Shown piece after piece: positions 13,001 through 27,700 of a stretch of 64,000 nt of DNA (position 1 is its first letter; each line of letters starts with the position of its first letter). The notes under the pieces were generated by a model that was not told the origin of the DNA, ran no database searches, and saw only the letters and a program-made list of their open reading frames with translations. Source of the DNA: Tetracentron sinense (Eukaryota; Streptophyta; Magnoliopsida; Trochodendrales; Trochodendraceae); assembly GCA_015143295.1 (NCBI GenBank), contig CM026574.1:11968938-12032937 (forward strand). Reading direction: 5' to 3'. Position numbers and translations under genes: made by a program.

Positions 13001-13874
13001 TCAATGACGTGGCTTCAATCATAAAGCATGGACTTGCGGTACCTTGACCTGACTTTATCTGAGTTGAGGAGCAAAATATAAGAAACATAAGCCACGAAAG
13101 GAGGGTCGGAAAAGGGTTAAGTGGTTCAATTGCGTTGATGATTCCATTTCAGAAATGCAGGATGGAGTCCTGGAATCACAAACTGGGGGTATATAGGATT
13201 CTCAGCCAGGGTATTGCTGAAGTTGTCTTTGTGTGTGAAAATGTAGGTCCTCTAGGTATCCTAGACTGCTGTGATGTCCCTAATCAGGGGATTTTGGGTT
13301 TAACAATTTGGGTGCAATCACTAGTGAGAATTAAGAAGGCATTTCTCTTCAGATTCAAGATTCAATTGGTTTTGAGGAGATGATGGAACATGGTTGTCAA
13401 GGTTTCTAGGAGACCTGAGGTGGCACACCCCATGGATGCCTAAGGCAGTCGCTTAAGGCACCTGAGGCGGTGCTTGATGAACTCCTTGCAGCAAAAATCT
13501 GTATATGCTGCATATCCCTAAATAAGGGGCCCTATAATTCATGTAAACTTTATAATCTCCATTTTTAAGCTGCACTTTGATGGAACTATCCTTGGAGACA
13601 GTTCCAAGAATAAAAATGGGGATTTCAAGTTAGGAATATAAAAAAAGCAATCTACAGTGATTTTACGTGAGAGAGATTGTTGAACATGGGAGAGATGGGA
13701 TAAACTGTGGGACTTTGGGGAATAGAAAAGCCAAAAAATTGTCGAACATTCAACAATGACTGCAGAATAGGGGGGGGGGGGGGGGGGGGAGAGAGGAAGA
13801 GGTTGTATCCTCTTCATCTTTTTATTCTTCTTCCTGGTTATGCCCTAGAAAGGTAAAAAATACTAAAATAAGTA

Positions 13875-13909
<35 letters not shown>

Positions 13910-15725
13910 TATCCATATGTATGTAATTTTTTTGAGGCCTTTTCTTATTTAAATTATAAAATGCCCCTTTAAAGAAGGATTTATGAGAATTTTAGGGATC
14001 CTAGAGGGATTTTGGGGAGCATTTAAATACACTTTGTTTTTTTTATTGGGCCGCCTGGCGCCTGGGTAAGCGTCTCATGCGCCTCAAGCGACGCCCTTAA
14101 AAACCATGTGAGGGAATTTCAAACAAACGGCGGGAAGGATATTAAATTGGGTTTTGGGTAGGGTAGATGGATTTGGTAAACTTTTAGGGCTCTCCTTTGA
14201 GGATTTCAAAGAACAAACCTTGACGCTTTTCCAAGAAATTGGGAGAGGTAGTATTGAGAGAAATAGTTACAGTGGAGGTGAGTTGAGGGTGGAGAAGAAG
14301 AGTCTGGTCGAAGCACTGCATGTGGGATTAATTATAAAGGAAGAGTCAGGGGAGAAGGAGATTTAGTGCTAGGAAGATTAAGGGCTTTAAAACTTCTATG
14401 TCGGAATGTAAGACGTATGGGTGGCAAGAATACACGGATTCTACTAATGTACAATGAGATCTATCTCTGATGATTTTTCTTACAAGAAACCAAGATCAAG
14501 TATTTGAAGGACCACTTGATTAAAGATATATAGGGTTATTATGTTGCGGAGTGGGTGGCTGTTCCTTTTATTGGTGCCTTGGGAGGGATTCTAAAATTCA
14601 TGACAAGGATTCTATAGAGGTGCAAATGTGGGGTCTTATTCGTTGTCTATTTCACATTTCTATTGGGTATTTTCTAGGGTGTATGGTTCATTTGACTCAA
14701 GTGAATCCCTAGACTTTTGGCAGGATTTGATGATGTAAGTGCTAGGGGAGGGGGGGCTTGCTTAGTGTATTGCGAGGATTTTAATTCCCTCTAGTCTAGT
14801 TATGTAGGAGGGATAAAAGAATGTGAGACTTTGGAGATTTTGTGGATCGTCACTTCTTAATTGATAGCCCTTTAAATATAGCCCATTTCACTTGGTCCAA
14901 CCTTCAAGAAAAATTGGGTATAAGAGTAGATCAGATAGATTCATGTTCTGTGATCTTTGAGAGGATCAGCACCCATCTAGGTTCAGTCTTCCCTCCCAAG
15001 ATATACTTTAGACCACATGCCTATTCTGTTAGAGCCGATCAAGGAAAGGAGTGGGCCTACTCCATTCAAATTTGAAAATATGTGGCTGAAAGCTTCGGAT
15101 TTCTATGAGTTGGGGGATGATGTGTGGAATACTTCTTGCCTTTTGGGTTCCGGAAGTACAATTTTGGGGTTCAATTTGAAAGAGTTGAAACAAAGACTCA
15201 AAGTATGGAATAAAGACTTGTTTGGTTTTATCACAGAAAGGAAAAGGAACATCTTGAAGGAAATAGCAGAGATAGACAAGATAGAAGAGTCTCAACCAAT
15301 TTTGCGATTATAAGCAGTGAAGAGATCTAAATTTAAACCAGACTTTTATATTATTTAGTTGAGAAAGGAAATAAGGTGGAAACAAAAATCGAGCGTGATG
15401 TGGTCAAAGGAGACAAGAATAACAAATATTTTCATAAGGTGGCCAATGTCAGAGGAGAGCCAACTAAATTTCTCGATTAAAGGTTGGGGGTGAATGGGCA
15501 GAAGGAGATGAGGATATTAGGAAGGTGCAATCAATGTTTTAAAACGCGAAGGTGTGAGGCGAGGCATTATGCGTGAGGCGTAAGCCTCAACACGTGAGGC
15601 TTAAGCTTCACAAGAAAGCCTCATTCACTTTTATTATAACAAATAAATAAAATATAAGAGAAATTACAAAAATATACAAGTTAATGAAAGATTATAGAAT
15701 ATATATAGAGAGAGAGATAAATGTA

Positions 15726-15760
<35 letters not shown>

Positions 15761-18700
15761 TTGTATTCGCGTACATGTGTGTGCGCGCCCACGCCCGCAC
15801 GTACATATAGAAAATATTATATAATTATTTAATTATCAAAAAAATAAATATAAGAAGAGTAAGCAAATGCTGAAATTTAAATTTACTTTTTTGTTCATAT
15901 ACATATTTAAGATGATATTCAATCATCAATTTCTGTGGTAGATTTAGAATTGTATTAAACATTTGCAAAGAAGTCATTAACTACATTGTAGGCCAGTGAC
16001 TCCAAAATTTTGCAATGTCTAGTAGGGAAAGTAGTGTGAAATAGACCCAAAGGGTTATAAATGCCTAAACATGTTACACATAATAAATTAAGTGTTAGTT
16101 AAAACCAATATCATCATCATCATTTTTTATATCTTATCTGAAATAAATTGAGTGTTATTTATTATTAATTGGAACAAATAATAAATATAAATAAAAAATG
16201 TTTGAGTCTCAGTTATGTGGTTGGAATCCTAATTTTAGTTAACGTATGAGGAGTACCCTATAAACATAAAGCGAGTCTCAAGGCGTGCTCCTCATGTGAG
16301 CTTCACACTTTGATGCGTGAACCTTATGGGATTTAAACCTCATTGCTAAGCCTCAAGGCATATTCCTTAAGCCTCACCCCAAGGCAAGCCTCAAGGCGTA
16401 AGCCTCACATGCCTTTTAAAACACCGGTGGAAATTGCTCATTTTAAGATATTTTTTAAGGAAAGGCACCTCTTTTGATTGGTTAGATGGCAGGGACTTCG
16501 ATTGTGTGCTTGATGACAAGAAAAGTTGGCTAGAGATGAGTGTCAATGGGTCGGCCTTTCCCGTGACCCGACCCAATTAATTAGTTGGGTGGGGCCAGCT
16601 TGGCTTGAACCTGGCTGTTGACAACCCTAGCTAGAGGACTTTTCAAGAGGATGAAGTTATCTTTATCATTAAGGAGATGGAAGGAGATAAAGCTCTAGGG
16701 CTAGACAGTTTCTTTATTGCTTTCTTCCAAAAGTTTTGGCATAGTGTGAAAAGGGACTTCATGCGAGTGATGGATGAATTTCAGAGTTAGCTCATTCGAT
16801 AAGGTCTTTAATAGCACCTTTATCCCGCCCTATTGCGATTGACATATGGGACATTTCCTATCCTGACTAAGGGTGGATTGGGTCTTCCCTTTATCCTTGC
16901 AAATTTTATTTTATCTTGTTGGTCTAGGGTGAAATTGAACGGTGCTCGGGGAGATATCTCGGCCTTACTACCGAGGGCTATCTCATAGACAATTTGGAGA
17001 GAGAGGAATAAGAGAGTATTTGAAGACACACACTTTCCCTCGCCCTCTCCCTCTCCCTCTCCCTCTCCCTCTCCATGATTGTGCTCCAACATCAAATTTC
17101 TTATTCTTCACTAGTGCTCGATAAGCTGAGAAGTCGTTGACTTGGAGGAATTTTTGGATTGAAATTGTGATTACTGTCGTTTTTGGCTTTTCAATGTTTT
17201 GTGGTTGTTGTAATGTTTAGATTTCTTCTTAGCTTGTTTTCTCCTCTCGTAGGTTACTGCTCACTAAACTTTGATTTGGGATTATTGCTATTGTTTTTAT
17301 TTTGCTATATATTATGACTGTTTACCAAAAAAATAAAATTGCACCTTCATATCCCTAATTCCGAAGGTCCCTGGCTAAGAAAATAACGGCTTTTGGCCAA
17401 TCAACCTAGTAGGGAGTGTTTAGAAAATTCTGGCCAAAGTCTTAGTTTCTAGACTGAAACTAGTTATTATGGGCTCAACTATTTCTCTGACATAGAGGGC
17501 CTTTGTGGGAGGAAGACAAATTCCAAATAGTATTCTCATTGCTGAGAGTGTCATAAGAGGGAGACTGAGAATTTTCTGCAAATTGGACCTTGAGAAGGCC
17601 TATTATCATGTGAATTGGGAGTTCTTAGGTTAAATCTTAAGGAGAATGGGTTTTGGAGCAAAATGGAGAGGGTGGATGATGGCCTGTAATGCTTCGGTCT
17701 CTTTCTCGGTGTTGGTTAATGGTCGTCCAGCTGGGTATTTTAGGAGCTCGAATTGTCTTAGATAGGGTGATCCACTTTCTCTCTTCCGTTTCATCATGGT
17801 AGCTTGAGGAAGACAAAGGATAATATGAAACAAAATTAGTGATTGAATGTTGAGTACAAGACCTAATTCCTTTCCTAAGAGTAATAGGTAAATCAGAATC
17901 ATCAATATCAAAACTAGAAGGGAAGATGCTACCTGGATCCGAAGAAGATTCTTGGTGGGGCCTATGAGGGTCTTCTTTAGTGTTCTTTCTTCCTCCATGC
18001 ATACACTTGCAATTATTTCTCATTCTCAACAACAATGTCACACTCCTTCTGTCTACCGCTACCACTATTAAAGGAATAAGAAGGAACAAGAATAGGAGAA
18101 AGCATCTCTTCACTTGCACTTTCCTCGTGAAGAGATGCCTTATTGTTAGGGAACTAAGGAGTTGACTCTAAGAAAGTCTCATTCATAGAAACAAAGAACT
18201 TACGAGAAGGAGGGTCTCATTTATACCTGTTTTGATTTATACGGTTATACCCCTGCTGATTAGGGGTATAACCAAGATAATGCATTTAGGAGACTTAGGA
18301 TCAAGCTTAGTCCGGTCAGGATGAGGAATATGAGTAAAACAAATCATCCAAAAACATGTTGGGGCAACGGAAACAAGGAAGTCAAAGGAGTCACCAAGGT
18401 AATAGGAAATTGGAAATTCGAAATTCTGGAGGTCCTACGACTAATTAAAAACACAACAGTCAACACAACATCAGATCAGAAAAGTTTGAGCACATTCATA
18501 GCAAACATAATAGAACAAGTAATTTCTAACAGATGCCAGTTTTTCTGTGCAGCTACACTATTTTGCTGAGGGGTACCAATACAAGAAAGTTGATGAACAA
18601 TGCCATAAGAATCAATCATTATTAGAACGAAACACTTTAATGTGAGTATTAAATTGAGTAACAATCATTTTATGGAATGATTAAAGAACAATGTAAACCT

Positions 18701-21700
18701 CATTTTTAGTTTTTAGAATATAAACCGATGTAGCAAAAGAGAAATTGTCAACAAATGAATGTAACAAAATTGAGAAAACCACAGAGAGAGAGAGAGAGGT
18801 AACGAGGGATGGGCCCCACACATTAGAGTGCACAATGGAAAAGGAGATCACATTTATTGGCATTATAAGGATAAGAAGTTCGACAATGTTTTTAGCAAAC
18901 TCACATGTTGCACATTGAAGGGGAAAAACAGAAGTAGAAAACGAAAACTTTAGAAATAAACTCCTAAGAAGGGAAAAAGCAGGGTGACCAAGACGCCTGT
19001 GCCATTGTAACAACTCTTGTGGACTATGAATATTCCGATCATGGTAGGAAATTTACTGGACGGATGAAGCAATGCATGGTAAAGGGTCTAGCAAATTACA
19101 ACCCCATTTCCTCATGGCCCGTACCAATCGTCTTCCTTGTTTTCAAGTCTTGAACACATAGTGAGAAGGGAAACAAGTAACACCACAGCTCAATGCTTTG
19201 GTTATATGACTAACAAATTGAAGATTCAAAGTGAAGTTAGGCATGAAGAACAAAGGACAATGACATAGATGGAGAAATAGAAACATTCCCTTTGCCCGCA
19301 ATGGACGACAAAAAAACATCAGTGGGCTTGACTTTATCTCTACAAGACTCGATAAAGTAAGAAGAAAAAAAAGGGAACATACCAGTCATATGGTCAGAAG
19401 CTCCTGAATTAATAATCCACGAGCGACTACGGTTGGTAAAAGATGCATCGAGAGCCGAGGATAAAGTACCTGAGTAAGTAACCAAAGGGGCGGAGGTTGT
19501 AGTAGGAGAAACATAAAACGACGAAAGACCTCTATCTCGTCTCTAGAAAGGCGCTAGGACTATTGGAAAAATGCACTGGCGAAATTGTAGTGGTGGGTAC
19601 CCGTGCACTAGAAACAACTGAATGAGCACTCGATCCTCCTCCTGTACCATATCGTTGGTCTTTGTCACCAAGGTTTTGAATGTCAATATCGCTCGACATG
19701 TCGAGCCGTGAAAAGAAGATATATCGTTTATCGGTGATTTTTTAAAAAATGACAAAAAAAGGGGTAGAACATGGAATTTTGCTGTGAAATTTCAGGAAAT
19801 GTTAAAATAGGTTTTAATACATCTTTTAGAATAAAAACATAAAAAAAACAACAATGTACATAAGAAATACAATTAGAAGAGAGCAAAGATGTGCGTTGAC
19901 AAGTGACGATAATGTATGATTGATTCATGTTTCATTCATTTCTTAATCAATCATAAATTCATAATTTAGAAGATTCATAATAATACAAACATACATAATA
20001 TTTAATAATTTTATTTATCAATTTTAGTAAAATAAGTTATATTATTTGGTCGATGTTACTATGCATATTATTTAGAATTATTAGCTAATAATAATAATAT
20101 AACATTATTAAAATTCATTACTAAATAAAATACCATGAATTTCAAGTTTAATCCATACAATAGAAAAATGCCTTATATTAAAATTTTAATACTTTTTTTG
20201 GAATTGGGTGTATAATATAAATTAATATTAGTTATCAGCATATTAGTTTTTGTTATATAATATACTTTTTTACTTTGCACATAATTTTTAGAAATTTTTT
20301 GTACTATAAATACTATGTTAATTTATAAATTATAGTTATGTGATTAGTCAAAGTGTTAGTATATTAAAAAAAAAGGCCTTATGAGCATAATCTTATTACC
20401 TATAAATAATTTTTAATTTATAAAGAATTTATTAATTTTTAATATTACTAAAAATGCCTGATGGGGATAATTTGCTAGAGACAATATGTTTCAAGATAGT
20501 TAAAGTTATTTTAATTAAAGCCTCTAATAACATTATCATTTTTTATAATTTATAAAGAGAGTGAAAATAGCTTTATTCTTTTTAATTTTAGTTTAAAACC
20601 CTTAAAAGCCTAAGCCCCCAATTTTAAAGATAGTGAAACTAGCAAATTAGCATTACCCTTGTTATGTTAAAATACTTAAAAGGGTAGTATGTTTAATGAG
20701 AGTGAAATTAGCATTACCATTGTAAGGTTAAACCAATTAAAATGGAAGTATGTTTAATGAGACTTGGAGTTACATTAGTATTACCCTTTTAAGCATTTAA
20801 ACATGAGTGACATTAGCATTATCCTTTAAGGGTTTGAAACAGGGTGACATTAGCATTACCCTTTTTAGGGTTTAAAACACAGTCATTTGATCATTTCTCC
20901 GAGCAAACCCAACAAAAAAAAAAGAGCAGAGCTCCGTAAGGAAGGGGGGAGAGGGGTAGCTCGACCTCAGAGCTTAGCTTGGCGTTGGCTTTTCAATCAG
21001 CGATGGCGAAGACTACAACGACGACACAGGTATGTACCTACGACCTCTTCTTCCTTCTTTCTTCTCTACACTTTAGAACTTTTTTTTTTCCCCCTAAATC
21101 AAACTTGATTCCAAGGGTTTTGCTCGATATCGGGGAGTTACCGGAGATATATCTCCGATATCGGCGATATATCGTCGATATCTCCTAACACCATGTAAGT
21201 TTTGTTTTACAGTGTGTAGATTCATCGGTCACCAGCGATATCGACAAATATCGGCGATATTTGTCGATATTGCAAACCTTGTTTGTCACCTCGCCCACTA
21301 CCGGTATCCCCGTGGAGGGGGGCGGTTTGCAAATCCCAGTAACTATCTCTCGTATGACATGTGCGGCCACAATGATTACACTTAAATTTATCGCGGTCAT
21401 CATTGAAAGCACTGGAGGATCTAGACCGACCCCATCCTCTACCATGACCCCCTCTCCTCCCTCCCCTCTGTGATGAGGAGGCTAAGGCAGATCTATCAAG
21501 GGAAAGGGGTTGGAGCATAACACTCTGACGACACTTCTCATTATGTTGATATTAGTAGATTTCCATAAGGGAAGGGAGGGCTTCTTACCAAGGATTTGAA
21601 CTTGCACTTGCCCATAATCTGCATTCAGGATAGTAAGAAGTTCAAACATACGATTCTGTTCCAGCAGTTTATTGTATGCAACAACAACATCTTTAGGGCA

Positions 21701-24700
21701 CTTAACCTGAAAAGTCTGATAATACTCTTCCTAGAAATGACGAAGAGTGGAGTAATACATGAGAATAAACTTATCTCCTTGCTTTAATGAGCAGATGCTT
21801 TGTTGTAATCTATACACACAAGTAGTGTTTCTCACTTTAGAATAAGTATGTGTAACTGCATCCTAGATCTCCTGTGCAGTGAAAAGAAACAGATACCCAC
21901 TGCTAATGTTGGGTTGCATGGAATGAAGGAGCCATGACATAACAATGGGATTCTTAGCATCCCACTTAGCATAGGTTGAATTTGAAGACTTGGGAGTGGG
22001 GAATGGGGATGACACCAGTCAGATAATCCATCTTCCTCCTGCCCTTAACAAACAATACGACATCCAATTTCACTATAGTAATTTAGAGATTTGGGGCATC
22101 ACTTCCATTGTCCCCGATATTTCCTCTTCCCTGCACAGGGATACTAAAGGGCTGACTAACCTCTGACTCATCCGCCATGTTGATCAAATCAAGAAACAAT
22201 GACAAATTGATACTTTAGGGTTTCACCATGCTAGAAAAAAAAACCAAATTAGGGTTTCACTACCCTAGAAATCACAAAATTAAGGTTTCCTATCTTAGAA
22301 ATCACCAAATTAGGGTTTTAGCACCCAAAAAATCACTCCCCTAAATTAATGACAATGCATCAAGCATAAAAAACAATAACTCAAAGTAAAGCAATGCTAT
22401 TTAGATCCTTGCACCAGCATTAGAGAAGTTTTTTGTCAAAAAAATCACGGATGAATAGTTAAAACAGTACATATGTGGGGAAGAAAACACCACCGAGACC
22501 TCAAATTTACTTCGATCTTCATGAAACTTCTTTCAAACATTTAGTACTTTTCATATGGACCAAACAATACCAGGTTGAACCTCCATAAATTCCCCAACAG
22601 ATCACACCATTCAATTTCTAGCAAATTGAGTTTTTTTAATGCAAAATCAATTAAAATTAGAAAAAATGCATCTCCAAGACTCCAAGTCTCCAGACAATTG
22701 TTACCATTTGATAAATCATCATTTATAGAGATTTTTTATGATTTTTCTGGAGACTTGGAGTCTTGGAGATGCATTTTTTCTAATTTTAATTGATTTTGCA
22801 TTAAAAAAACTCAATTTGCTAGAAATTGAATGGTGTGATCTGTTGGGGAATTTATGGAGGTTCAACCTGGTATTGTTTGGTCCATATGAAAAGTACTAAA
22901 TGTTTGAAAGAAGTTTCATGAAGATCGAAGTAAATTTCAGGTCTCGGTGGTGTTTTCTTCCCCACATATGTACTGTTTTAACTATTCATCCGTGATTTTT
23001 TTGACAAAAAACTTCTCGAATGCTGGTGCAAGTATCTAAATAGCATTGCTTTACTTTGAGTAAATCATAAAAAATCTCTATAAATGATGATTTATCAAAT
23101 GGTAACAATTGTTTTCACAATCGAAAACTTTACCCTATCCTTATGGCTGGTGTCAGTAGTGGTGAGGAACTCTTCCTCCTATCGCTACTCCCTCTGTTGG
23201 ATCTAAAGCCTAATACCAAGTTGGTTTGAATAGGTTAGGTTTTAGGGTTTCAAGGTCTAGGGTTTTAGACAGAGAAGAGGAGAAGAGATTAGGTAAAGAT
23301 AAAAGAGTAATTGTCTCTCTCCTAATCATTTATTATATATCCTCTACTAATGGTGTACTATTAGGATATAAGAGATACTAATAGTAGACCCTTGTTACAA
23401 TATATAAAGCATAAAAGACATTAAATAAAGAGAGGTATTCTACAGAGAGGATCGGAGGATTCTATTCATTACTTCTAGATGTCTAGTGCTCGGTGTATGT
23501 ATGAATTGACTAACTACACGACTACATAAGCGATGTTTGGTCTAGTGTGAAAGAGATAAATGAGCCGTCCTACAAGTTTGATACCTCCCCGCATCTATTA
23601 AGCATTCCCCACTATCTTCACTAAGTTTGTGGTTAATATTGATGGGTGTATTGCATGGCTTACACTGGTGGGCGCATATGGTATTGAAGTATGAAAGTTT
23701 GGGTCTCCTGCTCGTGTTGGCTTTAGCTTTTCTTCTGTTGAGAGTCATCCGTAGCTTCTTTGCTTTGAGAGAATCCCTTGTAACAAATTCCATCATACCT
23801 GTTTCTTTAGGAGATTAAGAACATACTTTTGCTATGAAATGAAGATACCCTTTTCAAGAACAAATATTTCTTCTTCTATTGCCTTTTGCTACTCTGATTG
23901 TGAAAGTGGATCTACTACACTACGAGAAACAAACATATAAGACAAAGTCAAGGCAAGGAACGATACGAGGAAGTCAAAGCACAAAAGGAAACAAAATTGG
24001 AGATGGAATATTGAGTACAAGACCGAATACCTTTCCTAAGAGCAATAGGCTTATCAGAATCAACAATGTCAGGACTAGAAGGAAAGATATTACCTAGATC
24101 CGAAGAGGCTTCTTGGCGGGGCTCATGTGGGTCTTCTTTAGTGCCTTTCTTCCTTCTTTCATATTCTTACAATTCTTTTCCTTTTCAATAGGGATTTTAC
24201 ACTCTCCCTATCTATCACTACCACCCTTATCGCCTTCTCTATTCTGTGATCACTGTCAAAAATGTGAGAAGGCGTCGGAATATGAAGTGAAGATATCTCT
24301 TAATTTGCACTCTCCCCCTGAAGAGAAGTCTTCCTGTTAGAGAAAAAAGGAGTAGACTCAAAAAATATAACATCCATAGATACAGAGAATTTACAAGAAG
24401 GTATATGATAATACTTACACTCCTTCTGATTATGAGCATATCCAAGAAAATGCATAGAAGAGCCCTAGGATCAAATTTAGTACGATCAAAACCAGCTAGT
24501 GAATAAAGCAAACACATCCAAAGACTCTCGGTGAAAGAGGAAACAAAGTGTTAGATGACGACAACACGTTAACAGGGGTCTTAAAAATTAAGATTCTTGA
24601 GGCCATACGATTAATTAAGAAAGTAGCAGTCAACATAGTATCAGACCAAAATACTTTAGGCACATTCATAGCAAACATAGTCATGGATCAAAATATTGTC

Positions 24701-27700
24701 GATATATCCAATATATCGCCAATATTTTATGATATCGCACACCTGCGGTATTTCTTTAGGGGTATTTTTTATATACAAAATATCATGTTATATCTACTAT
24801 ATATCGCATATATCGTGCGATACATACGATATTTTGGTTTTGCTTTACTCTTTTGATATTTTGGCTATGAAAGGGAAAATCTTATTTATAGTTTATTTAC
24901 ACAAGATATCATTTAAGTAAGTTGTTTCGTTTAAATTTCTTTCACTTAAGATATTTATATGTAAATAAGGTTATATTCCCATATGAATTCAATAAAAATT
25001 ATCCTAGATCTAAATTCCTGGAGTATAAAAAGACAACTTTCCAGTTCAAGAACAAAATCTTGTTGTTAGGGATTAGGCCAAAATTTTAACTTTAAAATGA
25101 TATGGTGTTTCTCAAATCTTAATTTTTTTTTTAAATTCTAATATATCAGAACATTACTAAAACTCACAAGTAAAGTGAGAAAGTCTCATATTTTGGTCTT
25201 TAAAAATATTTTAATTTATTAGAGTAAAAAAGTCAACTGACAGTTCAACAAAAAAAAACTTACATTTAAGCTTTTTAAAAATTTTCTAAGCATATGCTAG
25301 GTACCTCCCATTTAAATTCATTAAAAATACTCCAAAATTATAGTTTTAAAAGAATTAAATCCAAAATTCCAATTCAAGGCTAAAATTCGATTTTAAGCTG
25401 TCCAAGCCAAATCTCAACTTCCAAATTTTATGGCGTTTTCCGAATCTTAAGGGCTCATGCTGACAATTATGTCTCAATACTCACAGTATCCACCGATGAG
25501 AGTGTTGGCATGTTGTTACTTCTTGGACCAGATGAGTACTAGCGATATGTATGTGAGTATACATCATGGTATTATTGGCAACCTAGTCAGTACATAGACG
25601 ATTTCGAGCCTTAAGGTAATTTCATTTGGCTTTGATTGTAGTTCTTGGGGTGGGTTAGATCATGGATGTATTATGTATGAATCTTTGATTATATATTTTT
25701 ATTATTATGACTTATGATTAAGATTTTCTGTAAGTTATATCAATATTAGTCAATCATAATTGTGCATTGTCTTCAGTGTACATCTTTGCCCCCCTTTCCC
25801 ATTACATCTCTTATTTACATTGTTGTTTATCAGGAATTTTTTATTCTCAAATGTTTTGTAACATTTGTTTTATCATTTCCTGAAATTTCCTTTCAAAATT
25901 TTATATTTCCCAATTCTTCCTCGACGTGCGATATAATCTTCGCAAAATGATATATCCTGTAATATATCCCTAATATATACTTTTCCCATCAGTGTGTCAT
26001 TATACAATATTGACATTTAGAATCTTGAACATAATAGAGCGAGTGACTTCTAATAGATATCGGTTTTTTCACTCAGCCATACTATTTTGTTGAGGGGGTA
26101 CCAACACAAGAGGTTTGATGAATGATGCAATGAGAATCGAAGTAAGATCCTAAACTCCCAGACATGTATTCCCTCCATTATCAAATCAAAAAACTTTAAT
26201 ATCAAATGGAGTTGCTATCATTTTGTGAAAGGATTTAAGAACATATTATACTTTACTTTTAGATTTAAGCATGTAAACCCATATAGTACGAGGGAAATTA
26301 TCTACAAAAGTAACAAAATATCAAAGCCACATAGAGACGGAACTGGGGATAGACCCTACACATTAGACTGCACAAAAGAAAATGGTGAATTGTGTTTATT
26401 ACCACTAGAAAAATAAGAGGTACGACAGTGTTTTGCAAATTCAAAAGTTTCACGCTGAATGGAAGAAACAACTTTAGAAAGAGACAACTTAGGAAATAAA
26501 CATCTAAGAAGAAAAAGGGTGGCAAGACGCTTGTGCCACTGTAACAACTTCTGCACTCTGAACTCCATGGGAAATGTGCTAGATTGATGAAGCAACTTCT
26601 GGTTAAGGGTGTAGTAGATACAACCCTCGTTCCTCATGTCGTATATCAATCATCTTTCTTGTCTCCAAGTCCTGGAACACAGTGAGGGAAAGAATGTGAA
26701 ACTACAATTCAACGATTTTGTAATATAACTCACAAACATGAGATTTAAAGTAAAGTTAGGGATATGAAGAACTAATGACAGACATAGATGGAGTAACAAA
26801 AACACTACCCTTAAAGAATAATGGATGAGAATGAACCATCATCGACTTTTACTTTTCCTTTTTAAGAACCAACAAGGCAAGATAAAAAATAGGACATACT
26901 GGTCATTTGATTATATACTCTTGAATCAATAATCTTGGAACGACTAGGGTAAAAAATAGATGCTTTGAGGGCCGAAACAGAAGTACTTGAGTGAGTAGCA
27001 GAGGATTTAGAAGCACTACTGGGTGGCTCCAATTGTGCCATGAAGCGTCAGAATGCCTCAATCTCATCTCTGGATAGGCCCAGGCTACCAAAAGGAGTGG
27101 GGATGGAGGATGATGAGCCAATGGAGGCAACTAGATGAGCATTCGATCCCGCTCTAGTACTATAATGTTTGTCTCATCGTCTACTGCTAGTGGACCCCCT
27201 TTGTTGTGAGCGACCATGCAAGTCCCAACAAGTATCCCTAGAATAACTGGTCTGTCCACGATGATCGCAATTAAGCTTATGGTGATCATCACTAGAAGTG
27301 CCTGAGGATACAGACCTACCACACCTTTTGCCACGACCACCACTTCCTTGAACCTCCCTCGAACCTCCCTCTCCCCTCAACACCTTTCTTATAAATATCT
27401 CTAAAAGATCTTTATAAGTCGATGGTTTTGGCACCAAATGAACAAATTAACCTCTTACAATAGCCCCCTCTTGGAGCCTTGGACTTTGTGTAAGGTTTTG
27501 AGAATACACTATGACATTCTGCTGGGGCCGATGATCATGTTGGATGTTGGTAGGTCGGCTTACATTCAGATTGTCAGAGGCCATCTTTGTTTTGAACAGG
27601 AGTAATTGCTTTGGATGATTTCATTGTATGATCGGCCACTCTTGTCTTAATCAAGAGCAAGTGCCTTGGCATTGTAAGTTCAGGGCAATATTTTCCTTGA

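Larger units (their letters stand above)
13080..17803 (+). mobile_element. L1-type LINE with endonuclease and partial RT, 3'-truncated
   Basis: Plus strand, decayed. 13080-14390 is ORF1-like. The endonuclease domain runs from about 14385 ([11 protein letters not shown]) through the FLQETK motif at about 14475 and LDHMPILLE at 15010, followed by [12 protein letters not shown] resumes after insertions: [14 protein letters not shown] near 16690, [11 protein letters not shown], then [14 protein letters not shown] near 17580 and [13 protein letters not shown] at the end. The catalytic YADD segment is missing because the element stops at the copia junction. Three MITEs and another L1 tail are inserted in it. 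Confidence 0.8.
17804..23444 (-). mobile_element. Ty1/copia element E2, 3'-truncated
   Basis: Minus strand. From the right: 5' LTR, degenerate PBS, a leader with a large inverted repeat, gag from about 22178 (starts [11 protein letters not shown]) with a CCHC-like knuckle near 21350-21450 ([12 protein letters not shown]), protease near 19420 ([11 protein letters not shown]), pre-integrase at about 18960 (WHRRLGHP), and integrase with the GTPQQNSVA motif at about 18560. RT, RNase H and the 3' LTR are absent because the left end is cut at the LINE junction. Several stops make it defective. A hAT element splits gag from protease. Confidence 0.85.

Noticed and set aside
16820-17095. Frame with a GEGEGEGEG run
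   Set aside because: It is the antisense reading of the CCCTCT microsatellite in the L1 tail.
20887-21188. Possible small gene near the end of N1 copy ii
   Set aside because: It lies in the low-complexity and palindromic end of a transposon copy. A similar frame occurs in copy i only because the DNA repeats.
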